Of a stretch of DNA of 64,000 bases, positions 63,265 to 64,000 are shown piece after piece. The stretch's first letter is position 1. Each line of letters opens with the position of its first letter. Source of the DNA: Microbacterium gallinarum (GTDB taxonomy: Bacteria > Actinomycetota > Actinomycetes > Actinomycetales > Microbacteriaceae). The stretch lies in contig NZ_JACSPM010000001.1 in the NCBI RefSeq assembly GCF_014837165.1, positions 1,384,304-1,448,303 on the forward strand. The letters run 5' to 3'. The position numbers were made by a program, and so were the translations under genes. Below the pieces are notes generated by a model. That model did not search any database. It saw nothing but the letters and a program-made list of their open reading frames with translations, and was not told the origin of the DNA.

Positions 63265-64000
63265 TCGCTCTCCTTCGGGGGGACGGGGATGAGGCGCGCG
63301 GCGTCGACGAGGGCCTTGCCGGCAGTCGAGATGAGTTGCGTGTCGACGGCGACGGCGACGGTCGTGAAGCCTCGGTCGATGAGCGCGGCGGCGGTTTCGA
63401 GGCTTCCGGCGAATGCTCCGGCCCTCGTCCCTGCTTTCCGGCAGGCGGAGACGACGGCGTCGAGCGGGTTGCCGTCGGACCGGTCGGCCAGCAGCCCCGG
63501 CACATCGGTGCCGAGGGCGATCGCGAGATCGAACGGTCCGACGAAGACCACGTCGACCCCTTGTGCCGAGGCGATCCCGTCGAGGTTCGCGATCGCGCGC
63601 GAGGTCTCGACCATAACGGCGCACGACACCCGTGCGTTCGCTTCGGCGGGCGGGGTGGTCGGCTCGCCCCTGTAGGCGGCCAACGGACCCCACGACCGCT
63701 CGCCGAGCGGCGGATAGCGGGTGGCGGATGCCGCGGCCTCGGCCTCGGCGGCATCCTGCACCATCGGCACGATCACTCCTGTCGCGCCCGCGTCGAGCGC
63801 GCGTCCGATGTGGGCGGCCGATCCGTCGGCCACGCGTACGTGCACCGGCACGGCCGATGCGGCCGGGATCGCGGCGATGAGAGCGGCGTCATCGAAGAGG
63901 CCATGCTGCGCGTCAAGCACGAGCAGGTCGGCTCCGATGTGCGACATGAGAGACGCCGCAGCGGGCGTCCCGAGCATCGACCACGCTGCGACCTGAACGC
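63261..64000 (-). CDS. HpcH/HpaI aldolase family protein (5' end beyond window)
   Basis: At least 246 residues are visible. The frame stays open to the window edge (reading VQVAAWSMLGTPAAASL through an internal ATG at 63977), and HpaI proteins normally have a few more residues with the conserved G-x-W before that point, so the true start is probably outside. Motifs are LLVLDAQHGLFDD (metal/substrate loop), GATGVIVPMVQDAAEAE, GERSWGP, MVETSRAIANLDGIA (metal Glu) and VFVGPFDLAIALG. The family cleaves 4-hydroxy-2-oxo acids to pyruvate plus an aldehyde. It is coupled by a 4-nt overlap to the DUF885 gene. Confidence 0.88.
   Translation of the reverse strand, partial: VQVAAWSMLGTPAAASLMSHIGADLLVLDAQHGLFDDAALIAAIPAASAVPVHVRVADGSAAHIGRALDAGATGVIVPMVQDAAEAEAAASATRYPPLGERSWGPLAAYRGEPTTPPAEANARVSCAVMVETSRAIANLDGIASAQGVDVVFVGPFDLAIALGTDVPGLLADRSDGNPLDAVVSACRKAGTRAGAFAGSLETAAALIDRGFTTVAVAVDTQLISTAGKALVDAARLIPVPPKESE

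Overview
The window is high-GC DNA that reads like an actinobacterium of the Microbacteriaceae, most likely Microbacterium or a close relative. The signs are dense GC-rich coding, frequent GGATGCC codon pairs, an actinobacterial ClpC, a short Rv2747-type ArgA, F420/LLM-type flavoenzymes, a tRNA-Ser with encoded CCA, and several leaderless promoters in which a TANNNT box sits exactly 6 nt before the start codon. This assignment is inferred from features, not from a database match.

Layout. (1) 1-5861: on the minus strand, two tandem DUF2975 membrane proteins and a truncated XRE regulator; on the plus strand clpC, argA and a membrane-anchored protein. (2) 5862-6540: a non-coding stretch of hairpins and short tandem repeats. 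(3) 6541-13415: an APC permease divergent from a glutamine-synthetase-like ligase, a class-I-amidotransferase-type gamma-glutamyl hydrolase, an aldehyde dehydrogenase, an SDR and a GntR/FadR regulator. This is a gamma-glutamylation route for a small amine. The SDR in place of a Puu-type amine oxidase suits an amino alcohol such as ethanolamine. (4) 13540-21007: mixed housekeeping and hypothetical genes (SseB-like protein, lipoproteins, radA, an SRPBCC protein, an oxygenase-like protein coupled to ldh, a class II amidotransferase, an MFS exporter). (5) tRNA-Ser(CGA) at 21102.

(6) 21656-32957: a catabolic cluster that appears to be one IclR regulon. It holds an NTF2-like protein, an M24 peptidase, a polar amino acid ABC transporter with an SDR-like protein lacking the catalytic Tyr/Lys, the IclR regulator, a true SDR, a fused [2Fe-2S]/FAD/BFD dehydrogenase subunit, its convergent DAO-type partner and a DapA-family lyase. 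A 15-bp inverted repeat (GTTCG-N5-CGAAC) or a near copy precedes most of these transcription units. Taken together the genes resemble heteromeric imino/D-amino acid (hydroxyproline-like) catabolism.

(7) 33116-57756: two similar peptide-use modules in a row. Each has a complete dipeptide-type ABC importer, an LLM flavin oxidoreductase and peptidase-like hydrolases. The first adds an amidohydrolase, a TIGR04076 protein and an S9 peptidase. The second adds an aminotransferase, a DUF885 protein, a PPOX flavoprotein and a 1057-residue Asp-box protein. An Lrp/AsnC regulator lies at the junction. (8) 57772-61475: an FbpABC-type ferric iron importer. (9) 61591-64000, minus strand: a second DUF885 protein and an HpcH/HpaI aldolase cut by the window end. 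No CRISPR array, intact insertion sequence or prophage was seen.
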